Positions 9,050 to 17,885 of a stretch of DNA of 27,554 nucleotides are shown here, piece after piece (the stretch's first letter is position 1; the number at the start of each line of letters is the position of its first letter). Both the position numbers and the translations under genes were made by a program. The notes under the pieces are model-generated. The model saw nothing but the letters and a program-made list of their open reading frames with translations, did not search any database and was not told the DNA's origin. Origin of the DNA: Trichomonas tenax (lineage: Eukaryota; Parabasalia; Trichomonadida; Trichomonadidae); assembly GCA_023091735.1 (NCBI GenBank), contig JALKBU010000696.1, positions 1-27,554 of the forward strand. Reading direction: 5' to 3'.

Positions 9050-10092
9050 TTAACTATAGATTGTTAGGTTTACAAATAAAGGAATGCTATAGCTGATGTG
9101 AGAGCCATGAATGGTTGCTTCGTCTCCTTTGTTAAAGCTTGGAAAATCGGAGAAATATTCAACATTTGAGAAATAAGAAAAGCTAAAATCATTCATATTA
9201 TATTTCTTTTTTTGTAATTGAACACTTAATATTAGTTGAAGAGATAGTTTTCTTGTTACATGTAACAAGATTCTATATTAACTCTGAGGGTATTATGAAT
9301 GAAAGTTTTAAAGTAATTTATATAACATGTATTGGACTTAAAATTACAATATATTATTTTTGGTAAAAGATCATCAAAATAGAAGATGATTTGTATGAAT
9401 TTATTACGAATGAAGTTACTATATTTTAGTTCAAAACGAAATGTGCTATCATGTCCAACAATAGTAAACGAACTACTAGAGCCTGAGTTCAAAATAGAAT
9501 TATTCTCAAATGAAGAAAAAATTAAATTTGAATTGTCAGAAGCCTTTGAATGCAATAAATCTCCATTAGATGAAAGAGTCGATGATACATTTAATGAAAA
9601 AAAATTTAATGAAGTCAGATCGACATAAAAACATTGATAACCTTGCCCTTCACCGCATTTATACATTGATGATTCAATAATTTTGAAAAGGTTAGGATTG
9701 CGACTTAGGTAAGAATGATGGCCATATTTTGCTTTTGATTTATAGCTACAAGCTCTGTTCTGAACACAATTCCCACTATTTTCGAACCTAATCGATCCAC
9801 CTCTATCATAATGACTGCATTGTCAAAATACACAATCTTCAACAAGTAATCTATTTGATTTTTCCGCCACATTGAAATTTATTACCCCATATTGCGTATG
9901 ATTGAAAAACATGCAAAAAGAAACAAAATAACTTAGTGGAGACGTTTCCAAATTATCATTTTTGGCAATAATATTTACATTAGAAGATCGTTGGAAAAAA
10001 TCACTCAATCCAGTCGATACATACTGTGCAGCAATCTCAAAATGTGTTACAATAAAGATGAATCAACAAATTCAGCAAATTGAAATTAACAT
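9050..10092 (-). pseudogene. Broken trichomonad Cys/Asn/Ser-rich repeat protein gene (surface-type)
   Basis: One minus-strand frame from the ATG at 10092 to 9256 reads as a continuous protein apart from three TGA codons, at 10074-10072, 10065-10063 and 9825-9823. It begins with a hydrophobic, signal-like stretch. It then has repeated short segments of the parallel beta-helix type: strands ending in N/C/F with patterns such as DRGGSIRFENSGNCVQNRAC and SNLIFSSFENNSIL. This is typical of large secreted or surface families in trichomonads. After 9256 the sense continues in another frame to 9050, with a Phe/Ser-rich tail (DFSFSYFSNVEYFSDFPSF) like the low-complexity ends of that family. No function can be assigned. 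TGA is used as a genuine stop elsewhere in the window, so recoding is unlikely. Confidence 0.55.
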
Positions 10093-10262
10093 AATGAAAA
10101 ATGGTTCAAAACATCCGAAATCATTTTAAACTTTATATATAAAGCATTACATCTTAGTTATCTGATATATTTTAAAATCCAAAGAAATGATGAAATCAAA
10201 ATTTCGGAATGAATCATGATATAAGTCGCATGGTTTATTTATAAACAATATATAAATTATAG

Positions 10263-13200
10263 TCAATACCATTCTTTGTCTATTAAAGATGTCCAATGAC
10301 CAGTGATAAGATCGTCTGTGTATTTAGCAAGTAAATCTCGTTTCAAAAATGTCGGACGACCTCTTTGAATTCCGATGTCTTCACCACCAAAAGAATCTTG
10401 ATAGAAACTTTTAACAACGAGAACTTTCTTTTGGAACATAGTATTGTAAAATATTACACTACCTGCATATGAACCTGATATCATCAGAAACATTGTAACA
10501 TTGTTCAAGCAATCAGTCTTCATATGATTCAAAATATTCTTCGAATACATGCTGTGATGGTTTAAATCTACTAATTTTCCTGTTAGCAAGCAGTATCCTA
10601 TATCCTTAGACATGTCATCAATGTTAAAGCTGTAAGGAGGAAGAGTAAAATCGATCATTCTATTTGGAAGTTCTTTAAGATGAAATTCTTTTAAAGTTTC
10701 TGGTTCGACATTGATCTTAAAGAAATCAGAGAGATAGCGATTGGATAAGCATTCCACATCTTCAATAGGAAGTGAGTGAAGACAGAGCTTGTAGAAAATA
10801 AAAGCTCTTCTTGTAAAAGAAAGAATTGATTTCGAGTGATTTTTCATAATATTTTGAGTTATCTCTAAAAATGTTTCTTCAGGATTTTCTGATATTGCGC
10901 AATTGACAATTAGCTTTGATAAACTGCAATTGATGCCATCTGTATTAATATCTATTAAATTATTTCTACAAAGAGATGAAAGCATCAAGAAAAATGACCT
11001 AAAGTTAGCAAGAGAGCATTCATCAGTTAAAACTGGTTCATTTGTTCTCATTTTAACTTCATCAACAATAATTGAGTTAGCTAATGATTCACTGAGTTTG
11101 CATAAAGCATTTGATCGATCTAACTTTATGTCTTTAAGGAACTTTTCCATAATATTGATTTGTTTTTCGTTCAGTTTTGCTTTCGAATCTATAACTCTCG
11201 GAAGAAAATGATTTCGAACACATCTATCAACAGGACATGAGTAGTATCCATCTTCAATACATGACATGTGTAAAATGTGAGGGCAAACAATAAATGAAAG
11301 TGATTTCTTCTGTGTTGGTTCTTCATCATTAACAAATGTTTCGATTAAACTTGGAAGCAACGTTTCATAGCATAAAACAGGATAAACTAAATCATCAATG
11401 TCTCCTTCATTGTGGCAAATGCTGCAAGTTAAATAATATCGATCTTCAGTCAAACAACAAAAGTTATTTTTCTCGAATTCCACCATAGAATCCATCAGAG
11501 CCTTTTGTGCACGAATTTTTGCAAGTTTTGCCTTTTCTCTATCAGGAGGTGTTAATGGAGTGATTTCTTTAACTTGACAAGAGAAATTCATATTATTTAA
11601 TACTATTTGACCAAGTTTATCGAGTTTTGATATGACCTGCATCATTGATTCTGTATTTTGCTCTTTATATTTAATTGGTGTTTGCATTTGGTCTAAAAAC
11701 ATATCTGGTAATAACTTTGCAATATTCTTATTATGAGATATCACAATATTTTCATTTATTTTCTCTTCTGCATTATTGTTGCATATTTCATGTCTTTTAG
11801 ACCTCGAGATCGCCAATAATAAGTTTAGAACAATGTGATCATTAACTGATGACTGTTTCCGACCATTATCAAAGAGAAATAGGAACAAAGAAGAAATAAA
11901 TGACTTTGTCTGAATAATATCTTTGAATGTCAATGAACTATATTCGTGAATGAAATCTGGAAGAGAATACAAAACATCAATCGGGGAATTTTTTATGACC
12001 TCTGCAATTAAATTAAGTGATTCGTTTGATTTTGCCCAGGGAGAGAATGGTTCAATACAATTTAGAAACTTTGGTTTTAATATTATTTCATCATCTTCTT
12101 TCTGCGATTTTAATAACTGCGTGACAATTTTTGCAACTTCGTTTGTATTGAGAAGACTGTTTGATACTAATTTCTCGATGTCGTCAATAGTAAATGAATC
12201 AGTGGCTGTCTTAATCAAAACAAATTGCTTTGTTATTTCACTTCTATTGAATTTCAATGTATGTGAATTTGTACAAAGTGATATAATGAACTTTAAGAAA
12301 GAAAATCGATGTGCAATAATTTTTTCATATGGAAATTCTAAGTCTTCAAATATTCCAAATGCATCAGCGATCGCTTTAACAATGAGTTCTTTGTCATCTG
12401 CGACTCCAATGCAAAATTGAACTAATGAGAACAAAGGAATGAATCTCGTTATCAATGATTCTCTGTCATCAACTGTATTAAGAAGGAACATTAATGCTTC
12501 TGGTTCGGAATCAATCATATTATTAGAATGGATTGAAATTAAGGCAAATAAGCGAACAGGAAGAATGATTAAAGCTCTGCAAAATTCAGAAAAAGATCCA
12601 TTATAGTTTGATGCAATTTTTTTGAGTGTTTCTTTTGCATTTTTAACGTCATGATATAAATAGGCTGTTAATATCAAATGAAAGAATAAATGCGATGATG
12701 TATGGCCAGAAAATAGGACATTATTCTCATAGAAATTAGTTTCATTGACGATTTTTCTCCAACTTGAATTCGGATTTTCTATCTCGTTAATTTCATTTAA
12801 TATATATGGCGAAAGTAATGATATATCTGGAAGATCATCCATTTCGAAGAGGCTAAGCATCAAATAGCCTCCTATTTGTTGAATAAAATCAAATATAATG
12901 AAGTTATTGACATCATCATTCATCATAATATTGATGTCAGGATAAAGTGCAATATTCGAAAACGTTTTGAATATGTGTTTGAAAAATTGATTAATGTTTG
13001 ATTTCTGGTTCATGTCTGTGAAGACATCAGACAATGAAGTAATTACTAATTTAAGTATTTCGTTGACATTAAACTTATCGAATGGCATCGAAAATTGTTT
13101 TGAAATCATAATATGAGAATCAATTAAATCAGAACAAATTTGGACCCAATCAAAATCATCATTTGGGCACTCTACGCAACAATTCATTGATAATCGTTGA

Positions 13201-13994
13201 AATGCAGAGAACATTGTTGTTAACAATGGCTCAAAATTTGAAATTGGTAATTTTGCTTTAAAAGATCGAATTAATAAATGCAACACATGTATATATGATG
13301 AATAGGCGATTTTGGAGAAGCGCGCATTAAAGAACTGTATATTTAAAAGTGTTTGGATGAAATTTGAAATTTCGTATGAGATTTCTGGTAAAAACACATC
13401 CATTTCGCGTATTATCTTTTCCAATTTGTCTCCTTCGCATAATGCAACGGCAACTAAATGTGCAAAATTATCACCGACCTTAATAAACTGTATTAACCAT
13501 TTTAAGATCTTTATCATTTCGCTCGGATTGAAAGCACAGAGGAAATCAGATTGACTCCATGCAGCCATAAAGATGTGCATAAGTAAATCTCTCGTTTCTT
13601 GTGAAATTCGACATTGATTTGAATTTATTTCGTTATTCTGATGATTTTTGCAAAATCCGGAAGTTTTGAAGTACAACGGATTACCGCACTTGCAATTTCC
13701 GATTTGACATATTGATAATGTATAATCGTGATCTTCGTGATTTCCATTCAAGAAGCAATCGAGGCACATGTATGCATTTTGTTCCAAGAAACAGGCATTG
13801 CATCTTACAACTAGATGTGGTGTTGTCCAAGCCTTTTGACAATGCGTTGAGGAATCGAGACACTTATTTTGCTCCAGGAAAGCGTTTAATGAATTATAAC
13901 TATCTCCACATATCAACTGCTCGCAATGCTTCAATGCAGTATTAATGTCTCCCTTAAATAAATCCAAGAGATGAAGATAATCACCATTTTGCAT
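10263..13994 (-). CDS. UBR1/UBR2-type E3 ubiquitin ligase (N-recognin family)
   Basis: This 1,243-residue protein is shorter than yeast or animal UBR1/2 (about 1,750-1,950) but has the same plan. Residues 45-118 form a UBR zinc box with Cys45, Cys52, Cys65, Cys68, Cys77, Cys80, His86, His89, Cys96, Cys101, Cys103, Cys115 and His118. A long helical middle follows. Around residues 850-940 is a RING-type cluster with TCSICHNEG, PHILHMSCI and YYSCPVDRC. The end carries the conserved UBR C-terminal segment: GYCLLTGKLVDL, then a beta-strand pair, then DIGIQRGRPTFLKRDLLAKY (family: D-x-G-L-x-R-G-x-P-L-x-L). N-recognins mark proteins bearing destabilising N-termini for the proteasome. The acidic residues that bind basic N-termini are not obvious in this box. 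The gene shares a 152-bp divergent promoter with LSM2. Confidence 0.85.
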   Translation of the reverse strand: MQNGDYLHLLDLFKGDINTALKHCEQLICGDSYNSLNAFLEQNKCLDSSTHCQKAWTTPHLVVRCNACFLEQNAYMCLDCFLNGNHEDHDYTLSICQIGNCKCGNPLYFKTSGFCKNHQNNEINSNQCRISQETRDLLMHIFMAAWSQSDFLCAFNPSEMIKILKWLIQFIKVGDNFAHLVAVALCEGDKLEKIIREMDVFLPEISYEISNFIQTLLNIQFFNARFSKIAYSSYIHVLHLLIRSFKAKLPISNFEPLLTTMFSAFQRLSMNCCVECPNDDFDWVQICSDLIDSHIMISKQFSMPFDKFNVNEILKLVITSLSDVFTDMNQKSNINQFFKHIFKTFSNIALYPDINIMMNDDVNNFIIFDFIQQIGGYLMLSLFEMDDLPDISLLSPYILNEINEIENPNSSWRKIVNETNFYENNVLFSGHTSSHLFFHLILTAYLYHDVKNAKETLKKIASNYNGSFSEFCRALIILPVRLFALISIHSNNMIDSEPEALMFLLNTVDDRESLITRFIPLFSLVQFCIGVADDKELIVKAIADAFGIFEDLEFPYEKIIAHRFSFLKFIISLCTNSHTLKFNRSEITKQFVLIKTATDSFTIDDIEKLVSNSLLNTNEVAKIVTQLLKSQKEDDEIILKPKFLNCIEPFSPWAKSNESLNLIAEVIKNSPIDVLYSLPDFIHEYSSLTFKDIIQTKSFISSLFLFLFDNGRKQSSVNDHIVLNLLLAISRSKRHEICNNNAEEKINENIVISHNKNIAKLLPDMFLDQMQTPIKYKEQNTESMMQVISKLDKLGQIVLNNMNFSCQVKEITPLTPPDREKAKLAKIRAQKALMDSMVEFEKNNFCCLTEDRYYLTCSICHNEGDIDDLVYPVLCYETLLPSLIETFVNDEEPTQKKSLSFIVCPHILHMSCIEDGYYSCPVDRCVRNHFLPRVIDSKAKLNEKQINIMEKFLKDIKLDRSNALCKLSESLANSIIVDEVKMRTNEPVLTDECSLANFRSFFLMLSSLCRNNLIDINTDGINCSLSKLIVNCAISENPEETFLEITQNIMKNHSKSILSFTRRAFIFYKLCLHSLPIEDVECLSNRYLSDFFKINVEPETLKEFHLKELPNRMIDFTLPPYSFNIDDMSKDIGYCLLTGKLVDLNHHSMYSKNILNHMKTDCLNNVTMFLMISGSYAGSVIFYNTMFQKKVLVVKSFYQDSFGGEDIGIQRGRPTFLKRDLLAKYTDDLITGHWTSLIDKEWY

Positions 13995-14146
13995 TCGCCC
14001 AACTTTTAAATTTTTTCATGTAAACGAATCATATTTGACAAGTAAATCGTTTAAAAATTTAACAAATGACATGTAAAATTTATCAAATGCCATGTAAATT
14101 GTCAAAATCATCATCACTTTTTGACACATCAAAAAGTGTCATTAAA
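13995..14146. promoter_or_regulatory. Bidirectional promoter of the UBR ligase and LSM2
   Basis: Only 152 bp separate the two divergent ATGs. The interval holds CATGTAAA three times in the same orientation (14017-14024, 14070-14077, 14091-14098), the last two inside a 16-bp near-perfect direct repeat (CAAATG[A/C]CATGTAAA). It also holds a 10-bp inverted repeat, CACTTTTTGA at 14115-14124 and TCAAAAAGTG at 14129-14138, ending 8 bp before the LSM2 ATG. Confidence 0.5.
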
Positions 14147-14485
14147 ATGTTTCCTGAATTCTTACAGAAGAAAATGCAAGGCTATGAAGTCATCGTTGAG
14201 ACGAAGAATAATATCGTTCTCAAAGGTGTTCTTCAGTTCTGCTCTCAGAGCTTTAACATTGAACTCAGAAACGTCCAAATTTTGAATTCTTCGGATTTTC
14301 CACAGTTATCATCACCAAAGTTCTCAAAATTGCTCATCAGAGGATCGTCCGTAAGCTACATTCATCTTCCTGCACAATATGTTGATTTTGGAGAATTGCA
14401 CGATAGAACAGCTTATCATCAGAAAATGCTTAGCGAGGGATTACTTGAAAACCAAGGAAGATCTAAAAAGCTCAAAGTTGGCTAG
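14147..14485 (+). CDS. LSM2: U6 snRNA-associated Sm-like protein LSm2
   Basis: This 112-residue Sm-fold protein has Sm1 in residues about 11-45 (GYEVIVETKNNIVLKGVL then FNIEL) and Sm2 with KLLIRGSSVSYIHLPAQYVD. The Sm2 form IRGS-x-V-x-Y-[IV]-x-LPA-x-x-VD and the following helix LHDRTAYHQKML are specific for LSm2 among the LSm proteins. LSm2 is a ring subunit shared by LSm2-8, which binds the 3' end of U6 snRNA in the nucleus, and LSm1-7, which acts in mRNA decay. The Asp usual in Sm1 (D-x-x-x-N) is Ser here; the Asn is kept. The start at 14147 matches the family N-terminus (MFPEFLQKK). An upstream ATG at 14066 reads through promoter motifs and is rejected. Confidence 0.85.
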   Translation: MFPEFLQKKMQGYEVIVETKNNIVLKGVLQFCSQSFNIELRNVQILNSSDFPQLSSPKFSKLLIRGSSVSYIHLPAQYVDFGELHDRTAYHQKMLSEGLLENQGRSKKLKVG

Positions 14486-15204
14486 TTTAATTTCAATTTT
14501 AATATCGAAAATATTATAATTTCAATATCTTTGAATATCTTGATAATGCAGCCATACAAATTCTTACGTTGTTTTCAATCTTTAACTTTAACTCGTTAAT
14601 ATTCGAACTATTTTAACAACCATATTTATTTGTTTTTATTCATTAAACAATATTCTTCATATTACTTTTATACAATATAATTCAATGATGGTTAGCTTGT
14701 ATTTAATTTTTTTATAATAAAAACGAATTTATGAAACTGAACTATGGTAACTATGGCATTGAGATTTTGGTTACTATTTAAGTAAAAAGATTAATTACCA
14801 AAGCTGTTCTTAGATGTTATTTTTGAAATATCCGAGAACAATAATAAACCCAAATGAACCATAAAAGCATTATATGTAGATTTAAAGCTATTTATGGTAT
14901 TAATAGATTCAGCTCTATTTGCAATTTTTCATAGTTAATATAAATTGAGGAAGTTTTTAGAGGCAGAGACACAGACCGCATTGAAGCAGTGAAGGAGAAA
15001 AGCACAGTATCACGCTTATGGGCCCACACGGTAGGAATCAAAAATCTCTGCTTTCACCAAATGAAATCTTTCGAAATGTAGCGTGCTTATGCTCCACAGA
15101 GTTTATTTTTTTTCAAATAAAAAATGCGAAATGATTTTTGCTATAGTCCAACGATTATCTTTTGAGGCGAAATGTAAATTTCTATATCACTTCTTGGCAT
15201 CCGA
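14486..15204. other. Spacer with a GC-richer, possibly structured island
   Basis: The first 450 bp are very AT-rich with no gene. From about 14958 to 15102 the base composition rises clearly and drops again before a T-run. The island has complementary segments: GCAGAGA 14963-14969 with TCTCTGC 15045-15051, and CACGCT 15011-15016 with AGCGTG 15080-15085. These cross each other, so they are alternative pairings or a pseudoknot. No long frame runs through it. It could be a non-coding RNA gene or a leftover insertion. I find no tRNA, U6, U2 or SRP signature. Confidence 0.35.
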
Positions 15205-17397
15205 ATGTCCACGGAACAACTGAAGGCGATTCACCCGGTAATGAACGCGATCAACGTCAAAATTTTCTGGTCCGGGTCTGTTGGCAAGATCAATACGCAC
15301 GGAGAAACTCAGAGCAGGTATTTAGTTGTTGCATCTCCTGCAATTTTCTTGCTTACGAAGAGGACTTTCCCTGCAGGTTTTAAGTTATCGAGAGTCATTC
15401 CTATTTGCCGCCTCGATAATGTTGTTTACACAAAAGAATACGTCGAATTGAAAAGCCAAAATGAATACTTCAAAATTGTTCACGAAAATATCGCGCAAAT
15501 CACAGCAATTATCGTCGCGTTACAAGTTTTACAAATGGGATACGCTTCTATCCACTCATCGACAGAATTAAAGCAATTAATCAAAGAACAAGTCGTTGAT
15601 GTTCAATCTGAGAATCCAACTGTTGATAGGTTTATTTCTGAATGCTTAGCAATGAATATTCCTCTCCAAATTGACCAAGTTAACAATATGTGCAGAATCC
15701 TTTCAGAAAATAATGATTCGTTGACCTTCACTCCGACTGTTGCTGCTTCGACATTAATGCCGGCTCTCGTTAATACACTTATGCGCAAAACAACATTCAA
15801 ATCGATTATATTAAAAGATGTCAGCTTCATGACTTTCTTCCCGCATTTATCAGGTATCCTTAAGGAGTCCACATCAATCAATTCAATTACTTTCTACAGG
15901 ACATCGTTCATTGAACAAAATCTCGGTGTTCCAGATGGATTCTTTGAAAATGAAGTGAGAAGCCCAATCAGCAGCTTAATTTTCAAGCACTGCGATCTAA
16001 CTAATGTAAGACTCCGTAAATTTTTCTATGATTTAGCGAAATTGGATTCTAAATTCAAAATCATCAAAATTGTTAACTGCGAGTTTGCTCAACCAGTTAT
16101 GGAAGCATTCTTCTATAATCTTTTCGATGCAAAATGCTACAGAAATCTTAATTCTTTAATTATTTCTAAATGCAACCTTCCACAAACAATCCAAATGTTC
16201 TCCATTATGCTTCTCAACTGCGACTGGATTCACAAGAATAAGTGCCTTACAAGTCTTTCAATTACAAACAACGAAGTCGATATTTCAGACATTGTTACTG
16301 CTTGCTTCCTGTGTGAAACAGGCATCGAAGAACTCAATCTTGCTGGTTCTCTCTTCAAGATTCCAATCCGCGTCAATGCCATTCAGAGCTTCCAGAAACT
16401 CAAAAACCTTGATATCTCAAATATTAAGACTAATGGCAAATCTCTGACATCATTCTTCAAGGCCCTCAGCTCAATCTCATCCAATATCGAGTCCATCAAG
16501 GCCAATTCTTTGATGATCGATCCAGGAGATGCTAAGCTCTTCTACAACAGCCTCGAAGGCACAATTTCTAATTTGCAGGCTCTCTCATGGGATGGCACAT
16601 ACGTTCCAAACGAATGTGTCACACAGTTCATGAGCTGGCTCTGTGAGCAAAAGAACTTAGTTGATTTATCACTCTCTGATTGCATTCCAAACAAGCCATC
16701 AAACACAAACGAAATTGCTCGTCTTTTCTTCTCATTGAGCCTCGAACGCTTTGTTCTTGTCGCTGAAGGCAACTTCGCATTCGGTACAGAGTCAGTCATC
16801 ATGCTCGACGCCATGGTTCAGTCCAAGAGTGTCACATCTATCGACTTAACAGGCCACGCATTCGGTGATGTTGGCATGAAGTCCCTTATCAAGCTCTTGC
16901 AGCGTCCTAACATCAGCATGAAGTGTCTTGCTTTCAGCGGCTCTAATGTTACAACGCCTGTTCTTCTTGAAGCTCTTGAAGCAATCATATTGAATGTTAC
17001 ACAATACGCTGCTTGGCCAGTTAGAGATGTTAAGAAATGCATCACCAAAGTTCCTCTTGGTAACAGAGAAAAGACAATCAAGCAATTCGATGAGATCAGG
17101 GTCAAATTCGATAAGAGATTCCCACAAGATAGAGAAAACCTTAACCAGTTTAATTCTCAGGAGCCAACACGCACCAGAACTTACTCCGCACTGCCAACAC
17201 TTCTCAGACATAGCCATAGCGAGATGATGACGGCAGCTTTGAGGATGGAAGTTGTTGATTTAGAGTCCTTAGCAGTCAAGGATACAAAGATTTCAAACAT
17301 GCTCAAGGAATGTTGCGGAAACGATTCAATACAGGCTAAGTATGATCCATTGGTTGTACTTTATAACTCAATTTCTGATGTTAATGAAGCAAGATAA
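15205..17397 (+). CDS. CARMIL-like PH domain and leucine-rich repeat protein
   Basis: This is a 730-residue protein. Residues about 10-115 resemble the N-terminal PH-like domain of CARMIL proteins: a beta-rich part (VNAINVKIFWSGSVGKI, then RYLVVASPAIFLLTKRTF) closed by the helix ENIAQITAIIVALQVLQM. From about 190 to 600 there are irregular leucine-rich repeats of the RNase-inhibitor type (GIEELNLAGSLFKI, LKNLDISNIKTNGKSLTSFF, SVTSIDLTGHAFGDVGMKSL). The C-terminus is basic and then acidic, without a recognisable capping-protein interaction motif. Classic CARMILs regulate actin filament ends at membranes; whether this short form does is inference. Codon use is more GC-biased toward the 3' half, as in well-expressed genes. 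The start at 15205 opens directly on the domain. Confidence 0.6.
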   Translation: MSTEQLKAIHPVMNAINVKIFWSGSVGKINTHGETQSRYLVVASPAIFLLTKRTFPAGFKLSRVIPICRLDNVVYTKEYVELKSQNEYFKIVHENIAQITAIIVALQVLQMGYASIHSSTELKQLIKEQVVDVQSENPTVDRFISECLAMNIPLQIDQVNNMCRILSENNDSLTFTPTVAASTLMPALVNTLMRKTTFKSIILKDVSFMTFFPHLSGILKESTSINSITFYRTSFIEQNLGVPDGFFENEVRSPISSLIFKHCDLTNVRLRKFFYDLAKLDSKFKIIKIVNCEFAQPVMEAFFYNLFDAKCYRNLNSLIISKCNLPQTIQMFSIMLLNCDWIHKNKCLTSLSITNNEVDISDIVTACFLCETGIEELNLAGSLFKIPIRVNAIQSFQKLKNLDISNIKTNGKSLTSFFKALSSISSNIESIKANSLMIDPGDAKLFYNSLEGTISNLQALSWDGTYVPNECVTQFMSWLCEQKNLVDLSLSDCIPNKPSNTNEIARLFFSLSLERFVLVAEGNFAFGTESVIMLDAMVQSKSVTSIDLTGHAFGDVGMKSLIKLLQRPNISMKCLAFSGSNVTTPVLLEALEAIILNVTQYAAWPVRDVKKCITKVPLGNREKTIKQFDEIRVKFDKRFPQDRENLNQFNSQEPTRTRTYSALPTLLRHSHSEMMTAALRMEVVDLESLAVKDTKISNMLKECCGNDSIQAKYDPLVVLYNSISDVNEAR

Positions 17398-17885
17398 ATT
17401 TATTTATCTTGCAAATATTTATATATTAATGTTATTCTTAAAATTTAATTTTTGCATATTGCTTTTTTTTATTTTCTTCCTTCATTATATCATTTCGCTA
17501 TTGAAACATATATAATAAGAACAAGAATCAGCGCAAGTGAAAAAGAAATATAAAAAGCTTTACCTTTGTTTCGGAAATCGTTGACAAAAAAATAATAAAA
17601 AATGAAATTCATAAATTGTGTTTTTAAACAATATTATAGAAGGTTAAATAAAGATTCTGATAATAGAGATAAGTTATATAGGAGCATATTGCTATGGTTA
17701 ATATACTTTAAATCGTTGATAAAAAGTCTATTATGAATTATTGCGAATATTTCATACCGGTAGAAAATAAAAAAATTAAAATCAATATTTTATTGAACAT
17801 GTGCTTAATATAGTGCCTCATGGCTGTGTATTATGTTTTCGAAAATACAGCTGTCACTTTTTATTAATATATCCGTTATTTTGCA
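17398..17885. promoter_or_regulatory. Spacer with promoter word upstream of the 211-residue gene
   Basis: This is an AT-rich spacer of 488 bp. TGTCACTTTTT at 17852-17862 ends 23 bp before the next ATG and matches the words upstream of LSM2 and the PDI-like gene. A small hydrophobic minus-strand frame at 17490-17612 is listed separately. Nothing else is recognisable. Confidence 0.4.
17490..17612 (-). CDS. Possible 40-residue single-pass membrane peptide
   Basis: The ATG at 17612 opens a 40-residue frame ending in TGA. It has a Phe/Tyr-rich start, a polar hinge (VNDFRNKGK), then about 20 hydrophobic residues (AFYISFSLALILVLIIYVSI) and a final Lys. The shape is that of a very small tail-anchored membrane protein, and the 3' half is less AT-rich than its surroundings. 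AT-rich DNA readily makes such frames by chance, and I recognise no family, so confidence is low. Confidence 0.2.
   Translation of the reverse strand: MNFIFYYFFVNDFRNKGKAFYISFSLALILVLIIYVSIAK

Noticed and set aside
9823..10074. TGA read as an amino acid in the repeat-protein frame
   Set aside because: The intact 211-residue gene at 17886-18521 ends at TGA as a normal stop, and the same relic also has a frame change near 9256.
14066..14146. Upstream ATG extending LSM2 by 27 residues
   Set aside because: LSm2 proteins begin at the MFPEFL-like position, and the extension reads through CATGTAAA and CACTTTTTGA repeats.
16542..17217. Minus-strand frames inside the CARMIL-like gene
   Set aside because: They are antisense shadows of a well-supported plus-strand gene with strong codon bias.
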